From: Tridacna crocea
Lineage: Eukaryota; Mollusca; Bivalvia; Cardiida; Cardiidae
Length of the DNA stretch: 64,000 nt
Assembly: GCA_943736015.1 (NCBI GenBank)
Contig: OX031059.1
Coordinates: 50,231,159-50,295,158, forward strand
Reading direction: 5' to 3'
The notes beneath the pieces were generated by a model, which searched no databases, was not told the origin of the DNA, and saw only the letters and a list, made by a program, of their open reading frames with translations. Each line of letters begins with the position of its first letter. Position 1 is the stretch's first letter. The position numbers and the translations under genes are program-made. Shown here in pieces: positions 1 through 11,510 of this stretch.

Positions 1-118
1 CATTTTCTCCTTATCCCACAATGTTTTCTACCCATCATAAAACAAATTTAAAATTTTCAGTCACTTTTATTTTGTCACCTGCAAATGCTTTCTATTTGGA
101 CAAGCCTTAAAAATTTTG
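1..118 (+). mobile_element. TTAA-palindrome MITE, right half (window edge)
   Basis: It begins inside the palindrome (CATTTTCTCCTTATCCCAC) and runs through TGCAAATGCTTTCTATTTGG. The left half is outside the window. Confidence 0.75.
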
Positions 119-145
119 CATTCATTATGGCAGTACTTCAATCTG

Positions 146-371
146 TCATAAGATGACAAAAAAAATTCGCCTTGTCCAAATTGGAAGCATTAATTTTGCA
201 GATGACAAATTTAACTACTCAAAGCATAAAATCTGTCTTTCATAGTGTAGAAAATAGTTGGTAGGAAAAGGAGAAAATGCTGGTTATCAGCATTTTCTCA
301 TTGTCCCATACTGTTTTTAAAAGCCGTCTCTCAGGATGATTAAAAGTCACCATTGAGTGGTAAAGGGTTAA
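146..371 (-). mobile_element. TTAA-palindrome MITE
   Basis: Palindrome near 270-310 with a G-TTATC-A centre. The right end GTGGTAAAGGGTTAA is intact; the left end is eroded. A short further fragment of the family follows at 372-430. Confidence 0.75.
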
Positions 372-573
372 GTTAACTCTTTACCAGGCAAGAATATTTT
401 AGATGCAACCAAATTGAAAGCGTTTGAACCAGGCTCTGGCAATAGGAGGCTAAATGCATCTCTATGATCCAATATAACAAGGAAATCATCAAAATTGATA
501 ATTAAGGATCCATAAAATCCACTTAGTCTAATGAATAACTGAGTCTGGAGGAATATTGTCCTTGGACATATAA

Positions 574-1365
574 ACAAGAGGGCCATGATGGCCCTGTATC
601 CCTCCACTGGCTAATAAGTAATAACACTACAAGCCAAACATATGCAATACTTGGCCAATTTGTCTCAAACTTGAAGACATATTAAATTTTTTCTAATATA
701 TATTTTTCTATAAAATCCAAGAAAGTTATGACCCTCAGGCAAAGCCATTTTTCTCCACAATGCTACAATAACTTGAATCCTGGAGGAGGTCCACACGATT
801 AAGTGCTATACCAAATAATACAGGTCTAGAATGTGTGGTTATAAACAAGATGATTATCAAAGCTTCCTAAATAAAAGACCCTGTAAAACATCAGAATCAT
901 GAGGCAGAGCTGCATTTTGCAGCCCTAGGTCTTATTATGGTTACTAGGCCTTATGGCTAGGTACAAGTAGATTCTTTAAGTTTTCCAAACATTAGCACAG
1001 GTAAAACTTGTGACCCAATGGAAAAGGGCCAAATTTGACCCCAGGGCTGCAATTTGGGCACCCTTTGTAGAAACCCTTTAGATAAAGCTACATACCAAAT
1101 TTGGTAGCTCGGCCTTATCGTTAGGTCAAAGAAATTTTTCAAAATTTTCCCTATATAAGCCCATATAACACTTGGTAGAGGTCCCCTAGATACAGATATA
1201 TGCAAAATTTGGTAGCCCTAGGCCTTATCATTTCAGAGAAGATTCTTTAAGATTTTCAATATTTTTCAGTTTTGTTGCCATGGCAACCACAGTTTTTGAA
1301 GGAATCAAATTCTTTCAAGGAATTCTAAAGAGGTCCATGGCAGGATGGTTTCTGAAGTTTCGTCT
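574..1365 (+). mobile_element. Pearl/HINE-like element, same family as 31549-37066, truncated
   Basis: The start AACAAGAGGGCC-ATGATGGCCCTG with CTCCACTGGC matches the family. Downstream TTGCCATGGCAACC (about 1274-1288) and AGGTCCATGGCAGGATGGTTTCTG match blocks of the other copies. The 3' end is not seen. Confidence 0.55.
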
Positions 1366-1835
1366 CTTTCTTTCTCAGGATTGTTAAAACCTCAGAATTG
1401 TTTAGCAAGGGGTTAAGGTTTGAAACATGTATTCATTCCCATAAAATTTTACATGGTATAGCAGAAGTAAGCAATTGTAAATCAATTTCTACTTCTTCTA
1501 AAATGTTACAAAGTTGTCTGCTACCAGACAATATAAGTTGTCTGCAGGAAGTATTTAGTTAATTTGCATACAGAAATACTTCATTCTGACAGAAATTGTC
1601 TGATTTTCCATTCAGTCAGTTGAAAGGCCACAGAGAAGGCTTAATAATTAAAGCATTTCCACTGGCATAGCAGCCACTTTAGTTCAAGATCTGACTGCAA
1701 CAATCATTCACTCTGATCTGATTTTCACTGTTCCCTTTGCTAAGTTATTATGGACAAAAGCAACCTCCATATTGCTCTTATTAGACTCCTTTTAGTAGAA
1801 TAGACTTGTCTGATGGCTTTAGTTGATGCTTTAAT

Positions 1836-2049
1836 TCTTTCCCAAACGATACAATTTTAGACTGGTCCAAAATGAAAGCACTTGCAGATGACAAAATAAA
1901 CATAAGTCAAATTTTGAAATTAGCTCCCAGCAGGACAGAAAACATTGTGGGAAAAGGAGAAAATGCTGGTTACCAGCATTTTCTCCTTTTCCAACAATGT
2001 TTTCCAAAGCTTTCTTTCTCAGGGTCGGGATTATGTTGTAAAGAGTTAA
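1836..2049 (-). mobile_element. TTAA-palindrome MITE
   Basis: Left end CTTTCCCAAACGATACAATTTTAG, palindrome at 1938-2003, right end GTAAAGAGTTAA. Confidence 0.8.
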
Positions 2050-2319
2050 GAGTTAACACTTTTGCAAGGAAACAGACTGTTGGCTATATCTACAGCAGAT
2101 TGCTTGGGGACATACAAGCTCTTCTGCAGACATTTCTAGAAGCATCGAATCCAAGGAGGTATACATCATTATAGTCAATTTCTTGTTCGGCTAAACTGTT
2201 ATCTTGTTGGTTCTAGCTATCAAGATTTTATGATGTAATGCCTTCCCTTATGATAATTCTCAGAATTTTAGAAGATAAGTTTTTACAGAAACTCTCACTG
2301 GGTGCATAATGGTCTTATA

Positions 2320-2500
2320 ACCCTGTACCACACAATCTGACCTTTTACTATTAAACAACCTTAAAGAGTAAAGGTTGGAAAAAAAGTATTCTCTCCTTTT
2401 CCCACAATGTTTTCAATCCTACCAGACAGAGAAATCACTATTTTAGCAACATTTCAATTGTTGTCTGCAATTGCTTTGATTTTGTCTTTTGGTACAGAGG
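2320..2500 (+). mobile_element. TTAA-palindrome MITE, degenerate
   Basis: Left end CCCTGTACCACACAATCTGAC; only the right palindrome arm (TCTCCTTTTCCCACAATG) survives. Confidence 0.6.
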
Positions 2501-3021
2501 TAAATACCACAGCAAGGGTTCTGCTGTCCCAAACAATAACCATACCTTGTCCAAAGGAAGACTGCCTTTCAATAAGCTATGATTGTACCTCTGTTCCAAA
2601 ATGATACCAGGAGCAGTCTGTTACTGTATCTCTTTGGCAACACAAGAACAGCCTGTGTATAATGTAGTCCATGTAAAAGGACAACTTGGAGAGAAAGACA
2701 TGATGCTTGGGTACATAACTTAATTCTATTGGACGAGTACACTACAAAACCAGTCTATATTTTGGATGAGGTGACAGTCAAGTCCAAAATAATGACTGGT
2801 TCTGCAATGTACAATCCAAATGAATCTAATATTGTACCCAAGCATGTACAATGACCTCTTTATTTCACATTTTCGTATTGACTTTAAAGTAAACAACAAG
2901 TAAAGGGCCATTTCAATTTGAATAATAAAAGAAAATCAAAAGATAGTTTGACAAAGAAGTTGCTTCTTTTTCAACAGACTTCGGTAGACTACTCTCCAAT
3001 ATCCATATTTTGTTCTCTATC

Positions 3022-3113
3022 CTCGTTCTGAAAAATCCATATATGGCTCTTGCCTCGTTTTGAAAAATCTATTTTGGACTCTTGCCTCATTCTGAAATTC
3101 TGTATTGGACTCC
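3022..3113. repeat. Short tandem repeat, about three ~36-bp units
   Basis: Units share the pattern TTCTGAAAAATC..TATTTTGGACTCTTGCCTCATT with several differences. No function is visible. Confidence 0.5.
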
Positions 3114-3629
3114 AAAGCGTCTAATATGGGCAAAGTTATTTTGTACTCAAGTGGAAGTGTTAAAGTGATTTCATTGGACCATAAACTGTAGATATGAAAT
3201 AAATATTAACAAGAAATATTCTGTCAAAATTCTATTCAATTCCCAAGAAATGTGGAAAGAGTTGCCTTCACAAGAAATGGAATGAAATATAACATGAAAC
3301 CCCCTTTTTGCATGACACCTTATTACAAAAACAAGGGCAAATAACTGTGGTGTTGCACCGTCAATGTAGGTGAAACTTTTTTCCTGCATTTCCTAATGGA
3401 AGTTGACAGATGTGACAAGTTCAATGTTATAAAAACTTTGTATAGTTTTGAAGACAGGACTCCAAACATCAAAAATGTACTTAAGTGTAACTTAAGTGAA
3501 ACTTAAAATCGCTCTCAATTGGCCATTTTGCATTGAATCAAAAAAACAAAAAAAGCGTCTCGGGAGAATGGGTCATTGTACATGTGTATAAAGTTTCACA
3601 AAATTCTGTCCAATGGTATTGGAGATATT

Positions 3630-3667
3630 TGCCGGGACGGACGGACGGAAGGACTGACGGACGGACA
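3630..3667. repeat. GGAC/ACGG microsatellite
   Basis: An interrupted GACG/GACT run. Similar runs end other pearl-like elements here, so this is probably the 3' part of a decayed copy. Confidence 0.6.
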
Positions 3668-4126
3668 ACACTAAAACTATATCCCTCTGCCCACGGCGGA
3701 CGATAATAAAGTGATGCCAAAAAAGTTGAGCCTAATTTCATCTATAGGACCATGAAAAATGCAGCAATTTCTGAATATGACCATAAATTTCTTATATCCA
3801 TACTGTTCTCTTGCTACTTTTTTTTTGTTACAATCTAGTGCAACCATGACATCAGTATTATAGATCTAACACATGTTCTTAGTTTCTCTATAGAACAACT
3901 AGTAAAAGAATCTGCTATGATATGGCTACAATTCTGCAATATGATTCTATTTCTCTCTTTGTACATTATTGGTACTGCAACCTATTATCTTTTTAAAGAG
4001 GTTGTGTTAAGATTTTATAAACTATGTTTTACTATGCACCGGGATTAACTAATTTGTAATCAGACTTTTAAAATACTCTTACAGATTATAATTATATGGA
4101 CAAAATTATTCAAAGGAAAGGAAAAA

Positions 4127-6170
4127 CTAGAAGGCCCTGAAGGGCCTGATATCGCTCTACTGGCAGAGATTTTGCTTTTATTCAAGCATACACTATGAAT
4201 TCATGATTAAAAAAAAATACAATGATTAAAACCAGAAATGCCGACTTCAACAGATCAAATAAGAAATCAAAATTTTCAACTTGAAATGGCTTCTTTTCCC
4301 ATACTGATTTGTCGGATTTTTTTCAAAATCAATAGGCTTGAAGCTATTGATAAGATAAACAAACTCTGCAAGTTTCACAAAAATCTGATAACAAATGCAT
4401 AAACAAGAATTGGTAATTTTTAACTTGAAATGGCTACTTTTCCCATATTATTTGTTGGATTTATTTCAAAATCGATACTGTTGAAGCTTTTGGCGAGATA
4501 ACAAACCATGCAAGTTTCACAAAAATCTAATAACAAATACACATTTTATCCCGTAAAAAAGAATTTGAAATTTTCAACTTGAAATGGCTACTTTTCCCAT
4601 ACTGTTGGTTGGATTTTTCTAAAAATAAATTGGGTTGAAAAGCTAATGATAAAAAAATCAAAGCGTTGAGAATGCTGAAGTGGTATTTGTCAAGGAAAAA
4701 CCCATTGCGTGGAATTAATAGTTTGAAAGAAAGAGAGACATATTGTTCAAATATTGGCTTAAAAGCAAATGAATACCTTTTTGGTTGAAGGGAGAGTACT
4801 CGTGTACCTTAAAACTATAATTTTGAAATATCTTTAGCCTTTTACATTTAATTTCCAACATTACAATCAATTACTTTGATCTATAAATATTCATAAGCAA
4901 TCAAATGGAGTAGCGCGCAATCATAGGACGAACAAGCCATGGAACGAATTGGTTTTGGAACGAAAAAGCCCAGGGTCAGTAGGCAAATTTGTATCATTGC
5001 GCCAATAAAAGTCTATGAGCGAGAGAAGCTATTTTCAATCAAAAATAAGTATCTCAACGATCGATGGCCTCGCCCAATGTATTTTAAAATGCCATTTCAA
5101 ATTACATATCTGTGTGCCACCGAAAAACTCATTTGCCTGAGAAAGAATGAGTGTAACAGGGTTTATTTCCTTCGGTTTTGCACAAAATAAGATACATGGT
5201 TATCAAAATTAAATCTTGAACTCATAGTGGTATTGTCTTCGACAAATACCACAAAAACTGTTTGATTTTCATGAAAATCTGACAAGAAAGACCAACTTTA
5301 TTGTGTAAACATGAATTAGAAATTTTCAACTTGAAAGGGCTACTTTTCCAATACCATTTGTTGGATTTTTTTCAAAATCAATAGGGTTGAAGCTATTGAT
5401 GAGATAAACAAACTGTGCAAGTTTCACAAAAATCAGGCAACAATTGCAGACTTTATCGCGTAAACAAGAATTAGAAATTTTCAACTTGAAATGGCTACTC
5501 TTCCCATACTGTTGGTTGGATTTTTCTCAAAGTCTATAGGGTTGAAGCTATTGATGAGATAAACAAACTGTGCAAGTTTCACAAAAAACTGACCACAAAT
5601 GCTGACTTTATTGCATAAACAATAATTAGAAATTTTCAACTTGAAATGGCTACTTTCCCAATACTATTTGTTGGATTTTTCTCAATATCAATAATGTTGA
5701 AGCTATTGATGAGATAAACAAACTGTGCAAGTTTCACAAAAATCTGACCACAACTGCAGACTTTATCGCATAAACAATAATTAGAAATTTTCAACTTGAA
5801 ATGGCTACTTTTCCCATACTATTTGTTGGATTTTTCTCAAAATCAATAGGGTTGAAGCTATTGATGAGATAAAGAAACAGTGCAAGTTTCACTAAAATCT
5901 GACCACAAAGGCAGACTTTATCGCGTAAACAAGAATTTGAAATTTTCAACTTGAAATGGCTACTTTTCCCATACTGTTTGTTAGATTTTTCTCAAAATCA
6001 ATAGGGTTGAAGCTATTGATGAGGTAAACAAACTGCAAGTTTCATGAAAATCGGGCTACAGATACAGACTTTATCGCGTAAACAAGAAAAAGACTAACAG
6101 ACAGACGGACGGACGACGGAAACCACGCCATGACATAAGCTCTGCTGGCTGAAAGCTAGTAGAGCTAAAA
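4127..6170 (+). mobile_element. Pearl/HINE-like element with ~155-bp tandem core
   Basis: The 5' end has the AAGGCCCTGAAGGGCC hairpin and GCTCTACTGGC. The core is at least eight monomers marked by AACTTGAAATGGCTACTTTTCC (near 4273, 4419, 4572, 5318, 5477, 5635, 5790, 5946), with spacings of 146-159 bp. An ACGG-type microsatellite lies at 6100-6118. The 3' end AGTAGAGCTAAAA inversely echoes the start. The array is interrupted by the insertion at 4680-5252. This architecture matches the bivalve 'pearl' elements as I recall them. Confidence 0.7.
4680..5252. mobile_element. 573-bp insertion with GTGGTATTTGTC inverted ends
   Basis: GTGGTATTTGTC at 4680-4691 is inverted at 5241-5252 (GACAAATACCAC). 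The right end is itself a hairpin (GTGGTATTGTC-TTC-GACAAATACCAC). It separates monomers of the ~155-bp array. An 83-codon ATG frame inside (4939-5190) has no recognisable domain. No clear target duplication was seen; the superfamily is unknown. Confidence 0.5.
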
Positions 6171-6305
6171 ATTAAAATTGTTCTCAGATCTTTGAGAAAA
6201 TACTGACAGAAAAGATGAAATAATTGCTTTTTTCCCCCCATATACCTTCCAAAGCCTCAAACTCTGTGGGCAATAATAAATTTGTATAGAATTTTAAAAC
6301 AGGCT

Positions 6306-6533
6306 TTAACCCATTACCACACAATCCCTACTTTTGACGCCCCTGAGAAAGAAGCCTTTTGAAAACACTGTGGGAAATGGAGAAAATGCTGGTGACCAGC
6401 ATTTTCTCCTTTTACCACAGTGTTTTCTACCCTTCCCAGAACAAATTTCAATTTTTCAGTCACCTTTATTTGGTCGTCAGCAATGGTTTCAATTTGGACC
6501 AGTCTAAAATTTTCTTGTGTGGTAAAGAGTTAA
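6306..6533 (+). mobile_element. TTAA-palindrome MITE
   Basis: Full copy with TTAA at both ends. Its right TTAA (6530-6533) is also the left TTAA of the next copy. Confidence 0.85.
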
Positions 6534-6746
6534 CCCCTTTACAAAACAACAAACTTGTAGACAAGTCAATATTGAAAGCTTTTGCAGACCACAAATTCAG
6601 TGAGAATCAAATGCTTGTACTTCTTTCTGAGAAGTAAGAAAAAACTGTCAGAAAAGAGAAAATGTTAATGTTTACCAGTATTTTCTCCTTTCCCCCTAAT
6701 GTTTTCAAACACGGTCTTCTCTGGAATTTGATGAAAAATCGGGTTA
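6530..6746 (-). mobile_element. TTAA-palindrome MITE, abutting the previous copy
   Basis: Opposite orientation to 6306-6533 with a shared TTAA; diverged palindrome (AAAATGTTAATGTTTACCAG). Confidence 0.75.
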
Positions 6747-7365
6747 AAGCAAGCATAAGTTTGGTTACCTCAGACCTCATTGTGTGTGTTCTAATTACAT
6801 TTGTTACACTGGCAACAAAACTGTAATTTTCTCTCATGGAATATCTCAATAATTCATGATTGACTTGAAAGCTATCCATTTTCTCCCAACCCTTTGTCAA
6901 TAAATGAAACCTCTGAGCATGCATTTGGGGATTTCAAGATTTTTTGTGGACAATACAGGCCAAGGTCAGGCTGCATAGAATATGCTGCCATTAGTCTCAA
7001 GATTTTTATGAAGCTTCTGTTTATATTTCGACATTTACTGTACACAGTAATGTCTGGAGTCCATCTTGAATTTTCAAAGAGATAAGCTACAGAGCTGTGC
7101 AGACTCTCTTTCGTGGGTTTAACCTGCATCACAACAAAATTTGATAAAAATTTTTACATGGCCATAGATAAATTAATGAACTTTTAATTAACAAAATGCC
7201 CTTTTTGAGCATATTCACAAACTTGGTTTCTATTTTAGAAACATAAACATCTCAAGGAAATGATTTATTTAAGATTAATTGAACAAAAAGTTTTGTTATG
7301 TTTAGAGTTTAAATTGAAAATGTGTGTACCACACGTCCCTTTTTTAAGCTTCGAAGACTTTCATT

Positions 7366-7565
7366 TACCTTACTCTTTACCACACAAGCAAATAATAGAC
7401 TGGTCCAAATTGAAAGCATTTGCAGATGAGGTGGAGCCATGGTCTTGTAACTAAAGTTTAATACCCAGGAGAGGGTGACCAGTATTTTCTCCTTTCTGCT
7501 CTATCATTTCAAAGTATTTCTTCCAAAGGGCTATTAAATCTTTGGATTGTGTGGTAAAGGGTGAA
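7366..7565 (-). mobile_element. TTAA-palindrome MITE, left palindrome arm replaced
   Basis: Ends are recognisable (CTCTTTACCACACAAGC; GTGTGGTAAAGGGT). The left palindrome arm is lost or unrecognisable. Confidence 0.65.
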
Positions 7566-7985
7566 AAATGAGGAGGGAACAAAATTAATGTAAGACAAAA
7601 ATATCCGTCCTTCAATGGTGTTTCCTAAATATGATTTTAGCCTCTTAATGTATTTCTAGATTAAGTCCAAGAATTCCACCAAAGGTATAAGTAGGATGTC
7701 GTATCATAAATATCACATTTTGATTATATGAGGTCATCTTCAATTAAGGAGGATGGTATCATACTCTATCTCATAAAATAGATGGAATTTCCAACATTAC
7801 TGCAAAGTGACAATCCATCATATGACTGTTAAATTTGGACCTCATATGGAATGTAACCATTTAGTTTCTTTGCATTTTGTTATATTTGTCAGTGTCTAAC
7901 AAAAAAAAAATTAATTTGCATAAAAAAAAATCTAAGAGGCCCCTTAAGCACATTACCTTACGACAGAAATTTGTTGCCGTGAATT

Positions 7986-8190
7986 TTAACTCTTTACCAC
8001 ATGACAAAATTTGTCCAAATGGAAAGCACTTGTAGACAAACAAATTAAATATGGCTGAAATGATGAAATTTGTCATTGGTACATTAGAAATGATTGTGGG
8101 AAAAGGAGAAAATACAGGTAACCAGCATCTTCTCCTTTTCCCACAACTATGCTTTCAATAGTCTGCCTCTTAAGGGTTGTTAAACATATC
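7986..8190 (-). mobile_element. TTAA-palindrome MITE
   Basis: TTAACTCTTTACCACATGAC at the left; palindrome around 8120; right terminus missing after AAGGGTTGTTAAAC. Confidence 0.75.
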
Positions 8191-8417
8191 CTTGCAAAAT
8201 ATGAATAATTGACGGAAATTAAGGCTCAATTCATGTATGCATGTAATAGCATTGTGGCACAAGGAAATATAATGTTTTGCATGTTGTGGGTAGTTTTCTA
8301 CATTGACCACAAGGTTTTGTTTTCAAAAGTCACAATCTGCTGGGTTATAAAGAATAGGAGATACTGATTTAGTCTCATGCTTTTACTCCTAAATAGCTGT
8401 AATAAACGATAACCCTT

Positions 8418-8646
8418 TTAACTCATTACCACACAATCCCTACTTTTGACGCCCCTGAGAAAGAAGCCTATAGAAAATATTGTGGGAAAAGGAGAAAATG
8501 CTGGTAACCAGCATTTTCTCCTTTTCCCACAGTGTTTTCTACCCTTCACAAAACAAATTTCAAATTTTCGGTCACTTTAATTTTGTCCTCTGCAAATGCT
8601 TTCAATTTGAACCAATCTAAAATATTGTGGTTTGGTAATGAGTTAA
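8418..8646 (+). mobile_element. TTAA-palindrome MITE, reference copy
   Basis: A complete 229-bp copy flanked by TTAA at both ends (8418-8421, 8643-8646). Terminal repeats are CTCATTACCACACAATCC on the left and the inverse of CTCATTACCAAACCAC on the right. The asymmetric left arm contains CTACTTTTGACGCCCCTGAG and AGAAGCC; the right arm contains TGCAAATGCTTTCAATTTG. The centre is a palindrome with arms 8473-8505 and 8507-8539 (core arm GGAGAAAATGCTGGT). TTAA targets with termini beginning CCC/CTC are the signature of piggyBac-type elements. There is no ORF, so transposase must have come in trans. 'Plus' means the GACGCCCCTGAG arm is on the left. Confidence 0.85.
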
Positions 8647-9201
8647 GTTACGAATGGGCCCTACAATGGACATTTTTACACTAGAAGTTGGACCCTGATA
8701 ATTGCAGTTAAAAGGTTCTTTTGGGTAGAATTTCTCAGACAAGCATGCATTGTATATCAAGGATCAAACTGCATGTATTGTGGAGTCTGATGTGCTTCCT
8801 CTAGGGTTGTGACAACACTGGATCATTTTGTAAATGGATAAGGATACATTATTCCAGTGCATTAGGTATTCAGAAAGCAGATGATTTACTTGTAAAATCA
8901 GTGTACTCTTTTCATGTATCTCCTGCAGACAAAATTTCTTTCTTGCAGCAGACGACTTGAAAGCATTGTAGCCAAAGGCCTTTGGCCTGTACACTTAACA
9001 TGCATTCATGCAGCAAATATTAATCCATACTGATTCAACACATTGTGACAATATTTTCCGTAGTCTTCGGCTGAAAATTCATTTTTAACTGTAAAGAAAC
9101 GTCCATTAATACCTTTCGAGATTCATTGAATCAAAGGAAACATTTCCAATTGCTTATTCAATATATTCCTCAATGGATAACCCTTTTAAGATCATTTTGC
9201 A

Positions 9202-9432
9202 TTAACCCTTTACCACAGAACTCAAACTTTTAATGACTCTGACAAAATAAGAGTTGTTGAAAACATGGTGGGAAAAGGAGAAAATGCTGGTAACCAGCAT
9301 TTACTCCTTTTCCCACTAAGTTTTCCATCTTTCCCAATGCAAATTTCAATTATTGAGTCACTTGAATTTTGTTGTCTGCTAATGTTTTCAATTTGGACAT
9401 GTCAAAACTTATGTTCTTTGGTAAAGAGTTAA
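9202..9432 (+). mobile_element. TTAA-palindrome MITE
   Basis: Full copy, TTAA at 9202-9205 and 9429-9432, palindrome centred ~9292. Confidence 0.85.
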
Positions 9433-9597
9433 GTGGTAGAGAAATGAAACTTTCCAGTCTTCATGTAGAGAAATTTCACTTCTTTAGGCAGTTTTGTCAT
9501 GAATACTAGAGCTTGACATGCAACTATATTCTCTGAACATTAATTCTGCACATGAACAATTGAAGTTTAATAGAAATAAGTTCAAGTGCTTATCTGT

Positions 9598-9817
9598 TTA
9601 TCACCTGATCCCAAATTTAACATCCTCGCAAAAGTAGCCATTGAAAAACATTGTGGGCAAAGGAAAAAAAGCTGGTAAACAGCTTTTTCTCCTTTTTCCA
9701 CAATGTTTCTATGCTTACACTGACAGAAATCATCTTTTGAGATACATTTAATTTGTTGTCTGCAAATGCTTTTAATTTGGATGAGTCTAAAATTCTGTTA
9801 TTTTGTATTGAGTTTAA
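9598..9817 (+). mobile_element. TTAA-palindrome MITE
   Basis: Left terminus degraded (ACCTGATCCCAAATTT). The core changed to AAAAGCTGG..CAGCTTTTTC, symmetric on both arms. The right TTAA is shared with the next copy. Confidence 0.75.
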
Positions 9818-10042
9818 CCCTTTACAACACAATTCAAACTTTTACTGACCCTATAAAAAAAAGCGTTTGAGAACATTGTTGGAAAAGGAGAAAAAGCTGT
9901 TAACCAAAATTTTCTCCTTTTCCCTTAATGTTTTATTCCCTATCCAAAACAAAATTCATTATTTCAATTACATTTAAATTGGCGTCTGCAAATGCTTATA
10001 ATTTGGACGAGTCAAAAATTCTGTCATTATGCAAAATGTTTA
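9814..10042 (+). mobile_element. TTAA-palindrome MITE, tandem with previous
   Basis: Same orientation as 9598-9817, starting from the shared TTAA 9814-9817. The palindrome is diverged (AAAAGCTGTTAACCAAAATTTT). Confidence 0.75.
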
Positions 10043-10177
10043 ACTGACGTTCGGGGGAAAATAATAACAGACATAGTCAGACAGGCCACAACACCAGTAA
10101 CCTGATCTTTGTCCAGTGAAGATGGTTACTTGATTTCACTCATATATGAACTGGATTGTATAGAACATGGTCTATAT

Positions 10178-10355
10178 TCACCAAACATTCTTAAGAACAT
10201 TCTTTGTCTTATTCTTCAAGATTTCGTGACTGTGAAAATAACGAAACTTCTGATTGGCTAGACCATTTGGTTTAGCCAATCAGAAGTTTTGTTACTTTCA
10301 CACTGACCAAATTCTGAAGAATAAAGCTAAGAATATTCTTGAGAATGGTTTGTAC
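10178..10355. mobile_element. Foldback hairpin element, ~85-bp arms
   Basis: Near-perfect inverted repeat centred at ~10264: ACTTCTGATTGGCTAGACC against GGTTTAGCCAATCAGAAGT, extending outward to CCAAACATTCTTAAGAA and ATTCTTGAGAATGGTTTG. A palindromic MITE without ORF. Its edge lies ~25 bp from the donor of ferlin exon 10675-10380. A related half (CCATTTGGTTTAGCTAATTAG) is at 43322-43342. Confidence 0.75.
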
Positions 10356-10379
10356 ATGCGGGCCCAGGACAATAATTAC

Positions 10380-10675
10380 CTTTTTGGAGATTTTCCACCT
10401 GAGGTTTTGGAGCTAATACTGAGACGAGAGCCAAGAAGCCCAACAGACTTGTTTGGACTTGAGTGTATGGACGATGCATCGTCATCAGCCTCGATGGTCT
10501 CGCTTGTTCTTCGACTGCTTGCATTACTTTTCCTCTCTATATTCAGCTGATTCTTTTCCTCCTCTGAAAGTACACCCCTCAGGTCCTCATGTTTGATGGG
10601 CTCAAACCCACCTCGTTGCCACATCCCAACAGACCCATCTGGGGCATTGTAGGTCAACTCAAATGTCAAGGTTGT
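10380..10675 (-). CDS. OTOF: Otoferlin-like exon: C2A-C2B linker (third of three)
   Basis: This 296-bp exon is read from 10675 to 10380, with acceptor TTTCAG and donor GTAATT. It starts in phase 0 directly after ...NNIVMK of the previous exon and continues TTLTFELTYNAPDGSVGMW, matching the otoferlin V-x-Y-x-x-x-DGTVG-W motif that closes the C2A region. The rest (about residues 30-98) is polar and Ser/Glu-rich (SEEEKNQ, SNASSRRTSETIEADDD, SSIHSS), as expected for the disordered linker before C2B. It ends two bases into a codon, so the next exon lies left of the window. A MITE begins about 100 bp upstream of the acceptor and a hairpin element ends about 25 bp beyond the donor. Confidence 0.87.
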
Positions 10676-10773
10676 CTGAAACGATAACGCATTTCAATAT
10701 TATATAGGTAAATGTATGGGGGGGGGGTTATGTTCTGTTACATTTATTGTCCATTTAATCTTTATATATTTTC

Positions 10774-11006
10774 AATAATCCTTTACCACAATGCAAAATT
10801 TTAAAATTTTAGAACTATCCAAATTAAAAGCATTTGCAGATGAAAATTTCATAATGTCTCAAATGAAGCAATTTTCATTGATAAAGTAGAAAACTTTGTG
10901 GGAAAATGAGAAAATGCTTGTTAAAAGTATTTTTTCCTTTTCCCACATGTTTTTAAACAGCTTTCCAAGTGTCATTTAAAGTCTTCACTGTGTGGTAAAG
11001 GGTTAA
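10774..11006 (-). mobile_element. TTAA-palindrome MITE
   Basis: Diverged copy ending GTGTGGTAAAGGGTTAA; the core arms have lost symmetry (CTTGTTAAAAGTA). Confidence 0.75.
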
Positions 11007-11079
11007 TATTCACATTTACATAGATTCTATCAGAGATCCTCAAGAATGGGCCAAGGCCATCTAGCTCTATCATTAGAAC

Positions 11080-11309
11080 TTAACCCATTACCAAACGACA
11101 ATATTTTAGACTAGTCCAAACTGAAAGCATTTGCAGATGACAAAATAAAAGTGACTGAAAATTTGAAATTTGTTTTGCGAAGGGTAGTAAACATTGTGGG
11201 AAAAGGAGAAAATGCTGGTTACCAGCATTTTCTCCTTTTCCCACAATGTTTTCTAAAGGCTTCTTTCTCAGGGGCATCAAAAGTAGGGATTGTGTTGTAA
11301 TGGATTAAA
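11080..11309 (-). mobile_element. TTAA-palindrome MITE
   Basis: Well preserved with TTAACCCATTACCAAACGAC at the left and TTAA at 11306-11309. Palindrome centred ~11222. Confidence 0.85.
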
Positions 11310-11402
11310 TGATGTAATGAAATCAGGAAGCATTCTATGGTAGCATGCATACTCATACAATAATGTCAGTAGAGGATATTTGTCTTTTACAATGAAAAAC
11401 CA

Positions 11403-11510
11403 AAATTTAATTCATCATCAGAACATCATCCATAATATTTTCAAGAGTGGCACAGCCACGAGTTAAAATATTACTGATGATGTTCAAGAGATGAAATTAA
11501 TTTTGATACT
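11403..11510. repeat. Imperfect palindrome, ~40-bp arms
   Basis: AATTCATC..CATCATC..AATATTTT pairs with AAAATATTACTGATGATG..GATGAAATTAATTTT around a GTGGCACAGCCAC loop hairpin. Probably a small foldback element. Confidence 0.6.

Larger units (their letters stand above)
1..10379 (-). other. Ferlin intron (3' part lies outside the window)
   Basis: This is the intron after exon 10675-10380. No further ferlin exon was recognised here; the C2A-C2B linker is poorly conserved, so a very short linker exon could be missed. It holds about 13 TTAA-palindrome MITE copies, a pearl-like element with a ~155-bp tandem core (4127-6170) and older repeat pieces. Stretches in which I see nothing beyond AT-rich unique-looking DNA are roughly 1380-1830, 2500-2980, 3180-3600, 3750-4120, 6760-7360, 7570-7980, 8190-8415, 8650-9200 and 10045-10175. 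Confidence 0.7.

Noticed and set aside
4939-5190. 83-codon frame in the 573-bp insertion as a gene
   Set aside because: No domain recognised, no splice context, short length; recorded only as part of the insertion.
8473-8539. MITE palindromes as microRNA genes
   Set aside because: Hairpin shape fits, but the fold is a near-perfect 33-bp repeat present in dozens of copies. Without small-RNA data a miRNA call is unsupported.
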